Shown in pieces: positions 1-11,239 of a stretch of 64,000 nt of DNA (positions are counted from its first letter, which is position 1; every line of letters starts with the position of its first letter). The position numbers and the translations under genes were made by a program. This stretch comes from Halichondria panicea (taxonomy: Eukaryota; Porifera; Demospongiae; Suberitida; Halichondriidae): the NCBI RefSeq assembly GCF_963675165.1, contig NC_087387.1, positions 3,436,990 to 3,500,989 on the forward strand, given 5' to 3'. The notes beneath the pieces are model-generated. The model had not been told where the DNA came from and ran no database searches. It saw only the letters and a program-made list of their open reading frames with translations.

Positions 1-289
1 AGGAGTTTTTGAGTTATATTGAAGATTGGAAGTATACCTCGTCAACATCATCATGTCAAACACCACAAGAACACAAAAGAGCTAAGTGATGAGACAATAG
101 AAGGACTCAGAATGACAGGTATAATTATATAGCGATTACAGTATACACATGCTAATAATTATAATTATACACATGACTATATAATTATAGTCTATACACA
201 TGCATGGCTTAGTGGAATTATTATACGGTTTTTGTTTTCTCAGTGGTCAAATATTTGCTCTCCAAAACCGATTCTGAATCAGAAGAAAC
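1..289 (+). pseudogene. P-element/THAP9-like transposase, C-terminal exons (partial, 5' end outside window)
   Basis: The window opens inside an exon reading FLSYIEDWKYTSS and, one frame away, LSDETIEGLRMT. A GT donor follows at 119, and after an AG acceptor at 242-243 the next exon reads VVKYLLSKTDSESEE. An 'FL.YL.DW ... LS.ETLEGLRIT ... VKYLL' order is what I recall from the C-terminal half of P-element/THAP9-type DDE transposases. The frame is broken once between the two blocks of the first exon. Coding stops making sense near 290, where a GT-rich repeat begins; the family motif resumes at about 757. Family assignment is from motif memory, not a search. Confidence 0.5.
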
Positions 290-756
290 ACAGTTGTTAT
301 GCCTCAGTGCGCATGCGCAAGCGAGGTATACGGTAGTGTGTTTGTGTGTCTGTGTGTGTGTCTGTGTAGACCGCTACAGCTGCTCAAGGATGAATCAAGT
401 GCAAGTAAGAGTTTCAATTCGTGGATTTGCAAAATAATGCTTCGTTCTCGAGTTATGCCTAGTTTTGCTTATTTGGAATGCTATTGCAGCCTTTTCAGAA
501 GAGTCCGTAGCAAAACTTGTTCACCGAGTGTTACTACTCTACTTAGCTATTGGTAGCTGCAAGAGTGAGCAGAGAGCTGCAAGGCTCTGCTGACTTGCAC
601 CCATTAATTTTAGACTTGAACTTTTGGCATCGATCGTTTTTAACAATAATCATGGTCGATCATTACCCACTATTCGGTTGATTGCATGCAGCAAAATTCA
701 TCATGTTTTATGTTATGTAGCTTTGGCACCTCCACCGAGGCATCAGCACCCGCGGT
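290..756. repeat. GT-rich dispersed repeat inserted in the P-like gene
   Basis: This stretch carries CGCATGCGCAAGCGAGG, a TGTGTGTCTGTG run, and then CGTGGATTTGCAAAATAATG. The same order recurs at 11330-11480 (GCCTCGAGGCGTAGGGATACGG, GT run, GTGGATTAGCAAAC). It separates two blocks of the P-like transposase, so it is best read as an insertion or a repeat-filled intron. Small open frames here (for example 299-556) follow the repeat and are not genes. Confidence 0.5.
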
Positions 757-962
757 GCTTTCATTTTATTAAGTGAAAGGTTTTCACAAGATCCTCTGGA
801 GAACTATTTTGGGGAGGGCGATGTGACAATCCAAGCCTAGGTGAATGTTTAAAGTCAGCTGTTGCTATCAGAGCTGGATCATGTACACGGAAACTGGAGA
901 AAGAGAAAAGACCACTGCACTTGTACCCTAAGCGTAAACGTCATGATAATAAAAAGAAGTGA
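757..962 (+). pseudogene. P-element/THAP9-like transposase, last exon
   Basis: The frame reads GAFILLSERFSQDPLENYFG, then shifts by one base to CDNPSLGECLKSAVAIRAGS and ends KRKRHDNKKK with TGA at 960-962. 'RFSQDPLE.YFG' followed by 'DNP' is a strong signature of the C-terminal part of P-like/THAP9-like transposases in many animals. The basic lysine/arginine tail fits a nuclear protein. The expected bridging segment between YFG and DNP is shifted, so this copy is non-functional unless the shift is a sequence error. It continues the block at 1-289. Confidence 0.6.
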
Positions 963-1109
963 TTATAACAATAATAAACGTTTATCAGTGAATTCCGTAC
1001 AATTATAGTTTTTTTCTGACTTTTTTGTTTTCTTCTCGAAATTGCTCTCTGGTTGAAGCACATTTCCTGCTTAAGTGAGGTGCATGCAAGAAGATTTTTA
1101 ACCTGCTGT

Positions 1110-1531
1110 TCACCTGCTGTTCACAATGCTTTCAAAGAAGAGAAATGTCTTGTTATTGAGTGGGAACAGCCCTCCTCTGTTTACTCGGTCTTTGGTGTAT
1201 TCCATTAAATCATCATGTTCACTTTGAACGGCCATATTTTCTAAGCACATAACAAACTTGGTTTCAGTTTGTTTCTCAAACTTTTTTAGCAAAGAATGAG
1301 GTACGTACCCTCCGACATGCCGACATGCTGTAGCTTGGGGCTATTTGACGCTAAAAAAGATTTGCAGTGGTCAATGAAGAAGTTTTTCAAATAGTTTCTG
1401 GTTGACAGATCACTTGCGATGTCAATAGATGAAAGAAATTCAACCCTTTCCCCGCTGAAGCCGTCTTTTTCAGGCCGCACTACTGAGCTATGCACACACT
1501 GTAGCACATGCGCATTAAGCTGCTTTTTCAC
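1110..1531 (-). pseudogene. P-like transposase fragment, two exon-like pieces
   Basis: On the minus strand one open piece (about 1460-1300) reads FLSSIDIASDLSTRNYLKNF and ends at a GTACGTA donor. The next (1292-1118) reads KFEKQTETKFVMCLENMAVQ and then DRVNRGGLFPLNNKTFLFFE. A cysteine followed by an '(R)GGL..P.....F..E' block is common near the C-terminus of P-like transposases. It lies tail to tail with the plus-strand relic just upstream. The first 70 or so codons of the upstream open frame overlap a TTAA-element end (1441-1575), so the true start is lost. Weak assignment. Confidence 0.3.
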
Positions 1532-1575
1532 GTGGTATATTTAATATCTTGCCTCGAGGTACGCTTCGCACGAAA
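1441..1575 (-). mobile_element. Terminal fragment of a piggyBac-type MITE (PB-N2)
   Basis: The segment begins CAACCCTTTCCCCGCTG and later carries CACATGCGCATTAAGC, TTTCACGTGGTATATTTAA and CTTGCCTCGAGGTAC. The same blocks in the same order form the right end of the complete TTAA-flanked element at 20181-20951, read in reverse. The terminal TTAA is changed to TCAA. Only one end is present. Confidence 0.55.
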
Positions 1576-3469
1576 ATGTGACTAATTGACTAATTGACTA
1601 ATTGATAATGGCTTTGAGATCGTATGGTGAGGAGAACGATGCTTAACAATTTCGCACAATTTCGCACAATCACTATGCAGCATGCTTGACAACGGCTGCT
1701 CCACAAAACCTGTAGTAAACAGATCTTTAACACATTCTTCGATTGGGTTTTCAGATCACAGCATTGGTTGCATACAGAAACAACATAGCGACTAATTGCA
1801 GATATACAGTGCCAACAATTCAACATGGCGATGAACAGGCAGGCGATGAACGGTAAGGACATACATTTACTGTGCTCATTGTCTCATTGTATAATTGCAG
1901 GTGACTTGGTAATGTTATAAAACGGCTGGGAGCTTCGACGGTTGCTTACACGGAGTTTCGACAGTCGATCGTACGGTGTTCCACGGCCAGCCACACGGTC
2001 ACCGTGACGTTATTGACGGGAGCTTATTGACAGGCTCCCGTTGCGGCACCGTACCCAACATTTAGACAGCCATGCCAGTCATAGATGAGTAATCGTACTT
2101 TTCCTATCGTATCGTTCAGCATGTGAGTTGACAGCTCAGTCATACATCACTACATTACATCACTCATGTCACATCACTCATGTCACCAGCCGAGGGTAGT
2201 CATAGTCAAAGCCTGCTCATAGTCAAAGCCTGCCTTGCCGCCTTGCCCCTGTACAATGACTATAACAAAAATTGTTGAAACAGAACGAAACTGTGCTTCT
2301 GGCCACCAAAAAATGTGAACGAACTAGTTGTCGTCGGTTCCCAATTTCGGAACCCAAATTGAAAATGGATCTGGTCCTGAGTGACACGAGAAGGTTGTTT
2401 AAAAAAAATTAATGTGTACCCAAGTTTGGAACCCAAAATGAAAATCGTTGGAACGGATCTGGTTATCACCTGAGTTTCAAATCTTATGAGAATGTACAAT
2501 TCTGAATTAATTGATTATTAATTGATTATTATTTAATCAATACAAATTAATAATAATTATTATTATGATAATAGATAATAGTGAAAATTATTAGATCATG
2601 TCATTATTAGATCATGTCATGTACGTGTACGTATAGCATAGCATTGACAGTGCACAAATAAATGAAAATAAATATTGCCAAACTATACGACTGCTTGTGA
2701 ATTACTAGTCTGCATTGAGAATTATACCACTTCTACTATATATCTTATCTTTCCAAAATGTAATTACACTGACAACTTGCCTCATTCCTCATTCTTTACT
2801 GCCTTCAAGTTTGTCTCAAGTTCTTTTACTGACTGTACATTTAGTCTCAGTTGGTATTGTTGCAAAGATACAACAATACTTCATATTTCTTAATACGCTT
2901 TCTCTGTTCAACAGCATCAGTTTCCACAGAAGAAACACAGAAGAAACGTCAACACGTGCACTATTTTCTTCCAAGTCTCATGATCAGAATTTTCTAACAG
3001 AGCCCAAGCAGAAGTGGCACTCCCAAATGTAGAATTACTTGCTAAGGAATGACTGATAACACAGTCATGATACTGACACTATCATCTAGCTAGTATAGCT
3101 GGCGTTTTTCCTTTTAGAGAAAGCCAGGCCGAGAACAACAATTATTGAGAACAACAATTATTACTGGCAGAGCTCACCAGTACTACCTGTAGATACATTG
3201 GAAGACTTTTTTCTTTCTCTGACTTTTTTCTTTCTCTCTTGACCTTAACTTAGCACCACAAAATTAACACATTGTGTCAGTTAATTGTGTCAGTGGTGCT
3301 TCAAATAGATGCTTCAAATAGAATAAACTACCTCACGTGATGTGCTCATCTTGGGCCGACTCAGTTTTTCAGTTTTCATTCCTAAAGCTCTAAAGCTATA
3401 CTTCACCTTGTGATATGCGCCCCATTTGTAATTAGAGAGGTATGTACCTAAGCTACATGTCAGTAGACT

Positions 3470-3780
3470 CGCAAGCCACTCCCTTTTCTCTGATTGGACG
3501 GGGGCGGGAGAAAAGGGCACTCTGGGCTATAGCTCTACCAGAATTTATTCACTTTTCCACCTGATTGCCGCGGGCTTCTTAGCTACAGTTTGAGAATGTG
3601 GAGTAATAACAGGCATTCAGCTAGGATATAGTCATCTAAGACACCAGCAGAGATTAGCTGTGTTTTAGTTTTACGTGTGTTATTGGTTGCCTAAAGCTTT
3701 TAATAACCTGTACAATGTATTGTACAATACAATACGGCAGCAGTTGAATTGAGAGTAGTCAGACTTGTCTTAAATGTCTT
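3470..3780. repeat. Dispersed repeat, other copies at 8290-8490 and 12185-12250
   Basis: GCCACTCCCTTTTCTCTGAT, GGGGCGGGAGAAAAGGG and, further on, GTGTTATTGGTTGCCTAAAG occur here in order. The first two blocks recur at 12185-12240 and the third, with CTTTTAATAACCTGTACAAT, recurs at 8428-8470. I see no terminal inverted repeats. The open frames beginning near the GGGAGAAAAGGG block on the minus strand are repeat-derived. Confidence 0.6.
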
Positions 3781-3899
3781 AAATCGCCACTCCTCGATTC
3801 AAAGAAGGGGCACAACAGACATTATTGGCTAGATAGATCTGTATACTTGTCTCTAGCTTTTTGTGTGCTTTTTCCTTTCCCTGTGTATGGATGTATGGC

Positions 3900-4340
3900 T
3901 CAAGTAACTGACATGTACCCGTTACTTGCTGAAAGGCTAGTTGACTTCGTCTGTCCGTGTGTGTGTGCTTTTCCTTATAGTGGCAGTTACTTGCTGAAAG
4001 GTGGGAACTGTCCATGTGTGTGCACTGTCCGTGTGTGTGCTTAGTGGACCCACATATCAGTCTGTGGGAACTGTCTACTTTTCCGTGTATATTATTATAG
4101 TGGCAGTTACTTGCTAGTTGACTTCGTCTGTGGGAACTGCCTGTATATTATTATAGTGGCTTATGTACCCACATGTTTGCTAGTTGACTTCGTCTGTGGG
4201 AACTGTCCGTGTGTGTGCTTTTCCCTGTGTATTATTATAGTGGCCACATGTCAGTTACTTGCTCGTCTGTCCGTGTGTGTGCTTCCTCATGTCAGACAGT
4301 TACTTGCTTGTGTGCGTGCTGCCAGGATAGTGGAGATAGT
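3900..4340. repeat. Degenerate tandem repeat, roughly 60-80 bp units
   Basis: Blocks such as TTGACTTCGTCTGTGGGAAC, GTCCGTGTGTGTGCTTTTCC, TATTATTATAGTGGC and CAGTTACTTGCT recur many times in changing order. The result is cysteine/valine-rich open frames on the plus strand, which are by-products of the repeat and not genes. Confidence 0.7.
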
Positions 4341-5874
4341 TCCACTATCCTTAGATCTTCTTTCTTACTAAATATTAGTTGTGCTTGGGCCACGATGCAA
4401 AGCATCGAACTTGCTGTATATTTTATTGTATATTATACATGTATTCAGTTAATCGGTTGTGATTGTAAGTGACCCCAAACGTAAAAGCTTTAATTATACC
4501 TCCAACAATTCAATGAGCTGAAGATGCATGACGTAGCCATAATAATTTATACCTTCAGTAACGAGTAATCAGTACTCTACAAGGATAATTGAATTCACAT
4601 TAGAAAAACTGGGACAGAATTACAAGAAAGACAGAATGACAAGAAAGTCTCAGATCAATTATGTCCTGCATTAATGCGAAGACCAGCATTAATTGCGAAG
4701 ACCAACACAGACAAACACAGACAGCTCACATCCTATCGGAACGAGATTGTCCGAGACGATGTCCCAGATGTATGTCGTTAATTCCAAGCCTGACAAATCC
4801 TTCTGTACCATCGTGGTAAAAACCCTTTTATGAAAATGGTGACAAAGAATGACTGAGGAGTCGTCGGAGTAGTTGGCACTTCGGAGTAGTTGGCACTGCC
4901 ACCGGTTAATAGCTTACCGATTTTTGTAATCGACACAGCTTCTTCACTACGTTTTGTCACAAACGACTTAATGTCCGACTCAAGTTGATCTGTAGGAAGC
5001 TATCTATAACAAATGTACACGATTAACTGGATAGGAGAGAGAGACACACAAAAATGCACATGTAATTTACTTATGATAATATAGTACTTGATAATATAGC
5101 AGCTTGACTGATAGCCTCAAGCATGACTCGCACGTGATACTAGTAATCCAATAATCCAATAACCGCCCTAATCCAATAACCGCCCACCCCCTACTTTTGC
5201 CTGCGTATAATTGGGTAAAGGTTAGCATGATTTTTATTTGAGATAGCTACCTAGAGAGCTAGACTTTAGCTAGATCTATAAAGTTTGTTGGCATATGGCA
5301 TACTGTTTCCCTCACCATAACACATGGTTTTATCATCATTCAGAATGGGAGGAGTGGGGAATCTTCCATCGTGCATTTCTTTTTAGTCTGTGGATTGCAT
5401 ATTGCTCTGGAGGCTGACATCGGATCTAGGCTTGAGTTATTCTCATAAATATTCTCATAAAAAAATACATTATTCTAAAAAATTAATCATCTTTTATATC
5501 TCATGCCTGGTAAAATTCTGAAACCAACTTCCACAGGTTCCCGTGGACCTCTAGATTCCTGTGATGTCATCGTCATTGCCTAGCAACCAAGCACACCCCC
5601 CGTAATTAGCGATTGTTTACACATATGTACTACATGATCACACACACACACAAAGTATTGCTATAAATAGTTCACATTGAGACTGTCTCAATATTCGTGT
5701 ATATTATTGTGTGATGCTTTCCAAGCCACCCAGGAGGTACATCACTGAGCTCGCTTTTTTTAACGTGCTATCGGCAAATACATTACCCCTACTGTGCACT
5801 CAGAAACTTAGAACAACTCCTTTTGTGAATACACAGGCATACATTACACAGGCATACATTACACACCAAACAGG

Positions 5875-7492
5875 AGATTCGTGACTCGTGCCTGTACTGT
5901 GACCTACTGAGTTTCCTCATACACCTGACAGCATTGCACACGACGCACTCGAGTGAGTTTTCATTGAAGTCTGGACAATGGTTGAGAGTCTCTAGCTGAA
6001 GTCCTCGTCCTCGTTTACGGTAACTACCAATCAGCTTCTCTGCTAGCTCCAGCTTGAACGTTATAAAGCTACCTTTCCTCTTCAGCTTTTCACGTGTCCA
6101 ATTCTTGCGTGCATGTTTCCAGAGTTGATAAGCGTTGAGGTCTAAAATATAGCGCCTACCAAGCTATGAGCCCCTGTCTACACCACCCATACACCTCTGA
6201 TAATCTGGCATGAGAGGAGGGCACACGACCCATTCGCGAGTACCATCACGGGCTGTTCGCTTCACTTTAGGTACAGAAGAGGCCTCAGCAACATGAATGG
6301 TGCTCATAAAATAGATGGGTCGGCTATTAACCCAACAAGCCTGACCTTTGTTCTTACTCTTAGGGACCACTAAATCACGAGGGAAATGTTTCCGTGTGCA
6401 AACAATTTCGGCGAGGTGTAATAATTATCAACAAAGAGCCTGCAAAGAGCCTGTAATGGTTTTGCTCCATTCCATGGACTAGACTGTACACTACTTTAGC
6501 TGTGGCGCCTTGGTCGTCAGCTGACACATGCTCATCAACAGCTAAAGCAGCACCAGTGTAAATCTGAAAACACTTCACATACGCACTTCACATACGCACT
6601 GATAGAGTCAGAGAGGACAAACACTTTGATGCCCCACTAATTAGCCTAGTCTTCCTTTGAATTTTATCATAGCTTTTATCTATTGCAAGCTCGCCATGCG
6701 TGTTGTATTGTGAGTCAAACTGCGCATACACTAGATCAAGATCAAGAAGTTCACGCACTTTGAACAGTTTGTCATGCCCTGGCTGACCTCTTGGTACCTG
6801 ATGGTCAAGATTACATAGATGAAAGTACCTCCAAATTTGCATTACTTCAGACAAACCAACGCTGATGAAAGGGTGCTTAGTGGACCAGTACAGGGGTAGC
6901 TGAGGAAGCTTCCCCATTAGAATAATCATACCAATGAAGGCTTTCATACCACTATGCTGGCTAAGATTTTGCCTGCATCGTTCAGCATATCGTTGAGTTT
7001 CAGCAACTATCAGGCGCCACACTTCATCAGTAAAATACCGTGCTCATAACGCAGACATGCTGATATCTACAGGTTGACTTGGCCCTGGTTCTGGACCTAT
7101 ATAACGCCAAGCAAAACACTCAGACTGCCATGGCCCATTCAGAATAGTCTGTTCCTCGGTCAGAGGTCCAAAGAAGGGATTTTTTCCACTTCCAGGTGCG
7201 GTAGGGGGTTGACATAATTATATCCTCTGTTGACATATATCCTCTCCCACCAATCCTCTCCCACCATATATCCTCTCCCACGTCCACATCCGTCCTCTGC
7301 TGGGCCTTACTACCACGTCCTCTCACGTCCTCTGCCCCTGCCCCTTCCTCTGGCAGCAACTTTAGGTGGACTTACGCCTACATCAGAATCGGCTTCGGCT
7401 TCACTGCTGGGTGGAGTGTCTGAGTCAGAATCACTATCATCGGAGTCTCTGTGCTGTGGGGGGAGTGGTGTAGATGTGAGACGGGCAGACAA
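5875..7492 (-). pseudogene. piggyBac-type transposase (DDE_Tnp_1_7), degenerate
   Basis: Read on the minus strand the family order is complete. An acidic, serine-rich N-terminus (7492-7310: DSDDSDSDSD) and an RGRGRGRGR stretch come first. The entry segment GPEPGPSQPVD follows, then YFTDEVWRLIVAETQRYAE. The catalytic core includes GMIILMGKLPQLPLYW, GHDKLFKVRELLD and ELAIDKSYDKI, whose Asp is the first catalytic residue. The end is MPDYQRCMGGVDRG (third Asp) and a cysteine-rich tail with CVVCNAVRC near 5910-5940. The DNFFTS-type motif of the second Asp is lost around 6430-6400. Several frameshifts separate the blocks. Such enzymes cut at TTAA; TTAA-flanked MITEs are frequent in this window. No terminal repeats of this copy were found. 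Confidence 0.85.
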
Positions 7493-7499
7493 ACGAGAG

Positions 7500-8520
7500 G
7501 TCAGGTAACCCCCAGAGGAGTGTGGGAGGGAGGGAGGGGCCAGCAGCAGATGGGGTGTGAGACCAGAAGGACCGGAAGGGGGGTGAGAGCGGCCAGCAGT
7601 AGATCCAGGAGTGGGGGTGATGTTTTTTGTACATAATGATAAATATTACCCAACTGACTTACTATACAATACCATATAGCGGATAATTTTTCGAAGGGTA
7701 AATATTTTTTTAAATTGAACATGCATGCAGCTGTGATTTTGCTTGCTCCAGCCTTCCTGTAAACTACACCTAGGTTTTTATGGGTCAAATTTTTGTGGAC
7801 CTCGACACTATCAATTTGCACCTTGGAATTATCTCTCCATGCACAGCAAAAACACATATGTTATATGGGTCGTATTTTAGTGTACAGAAATTTGTCAACA
7901 GAAATTTATGTCATTTCGTCATTTCTTCATTTCTACATTAAATTTCAAATGATGCATTTTATTTGAGATTATTATAACATATCTGTTTTTACTGTGTGGA
8001 GCCGTCATTCACTGCTGTCAGATGCTGGCAGAAGACTTGCACCCGATGCAGAAGGCAAACACAACATCAATATAATTATAGTCTATTGCAAGATGGTGAG
8101 TGTGTTCATGTTCTTTTTATGCCAGTGGCAGTAGGGTGAACGCCCAAGCACAGGAAGCCACACAGGAAGCCACACCCACTTTCCACTTTCCTGCGCATGA
8201 CAGGTGTGGTTACTAAACGTACAACATATAAAACAAAACATGTTAATTATACCTTGTGATTTAGTGTCTAAGTGTCTACAGCTTCTGTCTCTACCAGAAT
8301 TTGGGTAGAGATTATTCATTGATTGATCCAAAAATTGCGTAGCCGATCGCGGGCCTAGTGCTAGAAAAGAGAAGTAATAACGTCACCAGCTGTGTTACAG
8401 TTTTAGAACTGGCAGCCGAAAGTCAGTGTGTTATTGGTTGCCTAAAGCTTTTAATAACCTGTACAATACAAGGCAGAGGGTAGTCTTAAACGAGCATGTT
8501 GGCTTTATAATGTTGGCTTT
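7500..8520. other. Purine-rich and intergenic stretch without a recognisable gene
   Basis: 7505-7625 is a G/A-rich low-complexity run (GAGGGAGGGAGGGGCC). 8150-8173 is a perfect 12-base tandem duplication (ACAGGAAGCCAC). 8290-8490 is a copy of the dispersed repeat at 3470-3780. The minus-strand frame at 7857-7501 is open for 118 codons but includes the low-complexity run and no known motif. Confidence 0.5.
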
Positions 8521-8802
8521 ATAAGGCGCGGTTAATGTTTAGATTCACTTCCGCCTGTTGCGGTACAAAAGGCCCGTGCCCTGGGCAGACCTTTGACCCC
8601 AGCTCTCGTTTCTTTTCCCACCTTTCAAACCTTTCAAACGATTTAGACAGCTCTAAAACAAGCATGCGTATTTTATACCAGGGTGGGGATACATACATGC
8701 ACGTGGTTTTTTTTAACACAAGCAAACAAAAAACACAGAACAAGCAAGACTCAAGGTACCACAGAAGACATTGATGTAGATCTACATCTATTCAGCTTCA
8801 GG

Positions 8803-9547
8803 TACGGTACAGCCAGCATCCTCCAGTGCACTTTCTGGAGGAGTTCCAGAAGTTGCTTGCGCTGTTCCCCGATGTCACTCTTGACGAAATAGGTAACACA
8901 GGAAAGTAAATATTAGAATGATAATTTCAAATACAATTAAATTACCATCGGCGGGTGTAATACATCCAGTGGTGAAGCTGCTCCCCCTCCAGCGAAGAGA
9001 GGTAATTCTAGAGGAATTAATTTCAATAATTATCGTGTGATATGGATGACGATCACTCATCTTTTGCACAGGTGTTTCTCGAGTTCGAGTAAGGACGGTT
9101 GGGGGTGAAGCCGGCGGGCCTAAGAAAGACTAACCTGGACTAACCTGTACATATGAATAAAATGAGTGGTACTTTCCTTAGGTCCCGGAGGGTATGATCA
9201 CGATGATCCTCCAGTCTTGAATGGAGAGGTGAATGGAGAGGGTCCCTGCCAGTACTGCCACCTGTCACCGTGTGTCAGAGCCAGACCACCCAGCTGGCTG
9301 ATTGGAAGCGCTGCACCTAATTTGGGGAATATGGTGAAAAACTATACAGAAAGTATTGGATGCTTGGGGGTACCCTCTATATATGGCATATAAAGTGACC
9401 AAAACCAGTGCACATGACAAGAGGGATGTTGAGAGTAAGTTATAAATGATGCCCACTTTACAGTGCAAGTACGATCAATCAATTGCTATATTTCCAGGAG
9501 GTGCGTGAGCAAATCCAGATGGAGTTCCATACTACTCCTTGTTCTAG
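8803..9547 (+). pseudogene. Unrecognised multi-exon gene 'family W' (CxxC protein)
   Basis: An exon reading VHFLEEFQKLLALFPDVTLD ends at a GT donor (8893) and joins in phase to an exon starting after AG at 9181: GPGGYDHDDPPVLNG, then GPCQYCHLSPCVRARPPSWL and GSAAPNLGNM. A one-base shift follows, then YRKYWMLGGTLYIWH. A last piece reads NPDGVPYYSLF with TAG at 9545-9547. The CQYCHLSPC cluster could bind a metal. I recall proteins with a similar 'PCQ.C...PC ... RPP.WL.GSA.P' layout and an 'NP.GVPY' end as uncharacterised multi-copy proteins of sponges and cnidarians; I cannot name a function. A 12-base duplication (GAATGGAGAGGT, ~9219) adds residues, and the last exon has an upstream stop in frame, so this copy is probably dead. 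Confidence 0.45.
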
Positions 9548-9987
9548 ATACAGCCTCTAGTCGACTACAACCGGCGTTTTTCTTTTTCTCAGAAATTGCG
9601 TCCGCTTCCATGAGGCAGATGACCTCTCAGGCTCCACTTTTCTTACCTACGCAATTCTACCATCTTTAAATGACTGCCACAGCAACGCACTGGCAACTTA
9701 TGAGATGGGCGTGGCTGGTTAACCGGCTGTGACATCGTACACAAACAGTCCCTAGTCCTTTTCTCCAACTTCTCAACTCAGGTAGGCTAGATCTACCATA
9801 GCTTTTGCACTTTGAAGTATACACTCTAGTATTTAACACACTCTAGTATTTAACATGCATAGATATTTAACATGCATAGATTTAACATGCATAGATAAAT
9901 GAACACTGTAATAAGAATTGTGTTCTCTTCTCTTCTCTTCTTGAACTTTTCACATTCCTTGTGTGTATATAAAAAAAAACTGGTATA
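9548..9987. other. Intergenic, no gene seen
   Basis: Short direct duplications (ACTCTAGTATTTAAC near 9830; AACATGCATAGAT repeated three times at 9850-9895) and a TTCTC run at 9930-9945. No coding motif was found on either strand. Confidence 0.5.
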
Positions 9988-9997
9988 ATGCTGGTGC

Positions 9998-10487
9998 ATG
10001 ACATATTTGCATTACTCAATGCATTTGTCTGCAGCAGCTGGATGTATCACGATCGAATCCAATCAAACTCTGACAAAGGCACTAGCTCAAAAGTGGGTTT
10101 CCAGCGCATTCTGCAAAAAGAAACAAAAAACATGGTCCCTATGTGCGCCCAGCAAAACGCGAGTGCATCTTAATGAAACAGTTTTCTTCTGTTCTTCTGT
10201 CCTCCAAGAACCAAACAGAGAACGAAGGATCTTCTATTCACCAGAAAATTATCTCCAGTGGAAGTTCAAAATGTTATACCAGTTTTTAGAGTCTCAAAAT
10301 GGCTTGTTGTATGTACCAGACAAACAAGAGGTATCCGTTATTGAACGCCGAGGAGTATGCTAAACTAAGGCAGTTTGTACATCTCCCAAGTATTCGTGAT
10401 AAGGAACCAAGGATGTGCATGCCTGATGGTGGTGGTGGCGGTGGCGGTGGTGTATGTATGCAAGGCAAGGTATATATATTTAAACAG
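9998..10487 (+). CDS. Exon-like open frame of unknown function
   Basis: The plus strand reads REPRIFYSP-like sequence (RERRIFYSPENYLQWKFKML, then LESQNGLLYVPDKQ), shifts one frame to YPLLNAEEYAKLRQFVHLPS and IRDKEPRMCMPD, and then enters a GGT/GGC run coding for glycines (10427-10452). A GT follows CAAGGCAAG at about 10470. The blend of aromatic, charged and LYVPD/FVHLPS motifs looks like real protein rather than chance, but I recognise no domain. The frameshift near 10325 and the missing start argue for a relic or for exon fragments with an unrecognised intron. Confidence 0.3.
10427..10452. repeat. GGT/GGC trinucleotide microsatellite
   Basis: Repeated GGT with GGC variants, encoding polyglycine on the plus strand in the exon-like frame above and polyproline on the minus strand. 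Confidence 0.85.
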
Positions 10488-10545
10488 TAGTGTGTGTGTT
10501 GTGCTAGCTGAAGTTCAATCAAACATGACCCCTACTCTGCACACG

Positions 10546-11239
10546 TAAGGCCCGGGTCCAGATTTCAACACCAAAATTTACACTATGTTCATACTGCTGT
10601 ATTATTTGCAATATACAGTGTATGCTGCATCAAAATGATCCAAAATGATCCAAAATGAAGCTCAATGTTTTCTTTTTCCAAAAAACTAATTAGCTTAATT
10701 CAATTATGCTAATTAGTCCCATAAATGGTGATGACGACGTCATGGCACTTTCAGAAAGAGAAGTGCAAATACAGCGTTGAAGATGCCAAGATCAAGCTTC
10801 AAAAACAAGGCTAGATGAACATCTCATAGCTAGGTACTAGTATCCTTGATGGGAAGAGTAGGAGTTATTGTATTCTTGAGATACACAAAATAGCCTACCT
10901 CTAGAGTGGCTGTCAGAGCTAAAGAAGCTAGCATAGCTAAGAAAGTTTTGGACATTTTTACTTCCCATCAAGGAAACATAATCATAACAACATACTCTAT
11001 CTTTTGAGGGCCTAAACAGCTACTCTTACCTTGTTTAAGTCCGCCGTATTTGTTGCCAAAGATAATCTATAATAGTTCTAGCAGCTAGCTAAGCAAATAC
11101 ATTGACCTTATGACGTCACATGCAATGAATAACATTAATAAACATTATGAATCTCATTAACACTACATGATCTACATGATCTACATAAAATGTTGGCAAT
11201 GAATAAAATTAATCTTATCAGTGCCTGACCCAGGCCTTA
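10546..11239 (+). mobile_element. MITE family 'GGCCCGGGTC', copy 1 (complete)
   Basis: The element starts TAAGGCCCGGGTC and ends GACCCAGGCCTTA, so the ends are imperfect terminal inverted repeats. Interior landmarks are CCAAAAAACTAATTAGCTTA, GATGACGACGTCATGGCAC and TTCTTGAGATACACAAAATA. Other copies, partial: 59346-59816 (reverse), 60531-60670 (left end only) and a diverged one in 53885-54560. It has no coding capacity. Confidence 0.7.

Larger units (their letters stand above)
1576..5868. other. Long stretch without a recognisable gene; degenerate repeats
   Basis: Contents: a hairpin near 2017-2043 (ACGGGAGC / GCTCCCGT); a repeated GGAACCCAAA...GGATCTGG block at 2337-2465; an internal AT-rich zone at 2500-2600; a dispersed repeat at 3470-3780 (see its own entry); a degenerate tandem array at 3900-4340; and a PB-N2-like segment at about 5515-5700. 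Open frames here are short and none shows a known domain. The reverse-strand frame at 4778-4960 is open for 60 codons but matches nothing I recognise. Confidence 0.6.

Noticed and set aside
3847-4472. Overlapping plus-strand open frames rich in Cys and Val
   Set aside because: Produced by the degenerate CCGTGTGTGTGC repeat.
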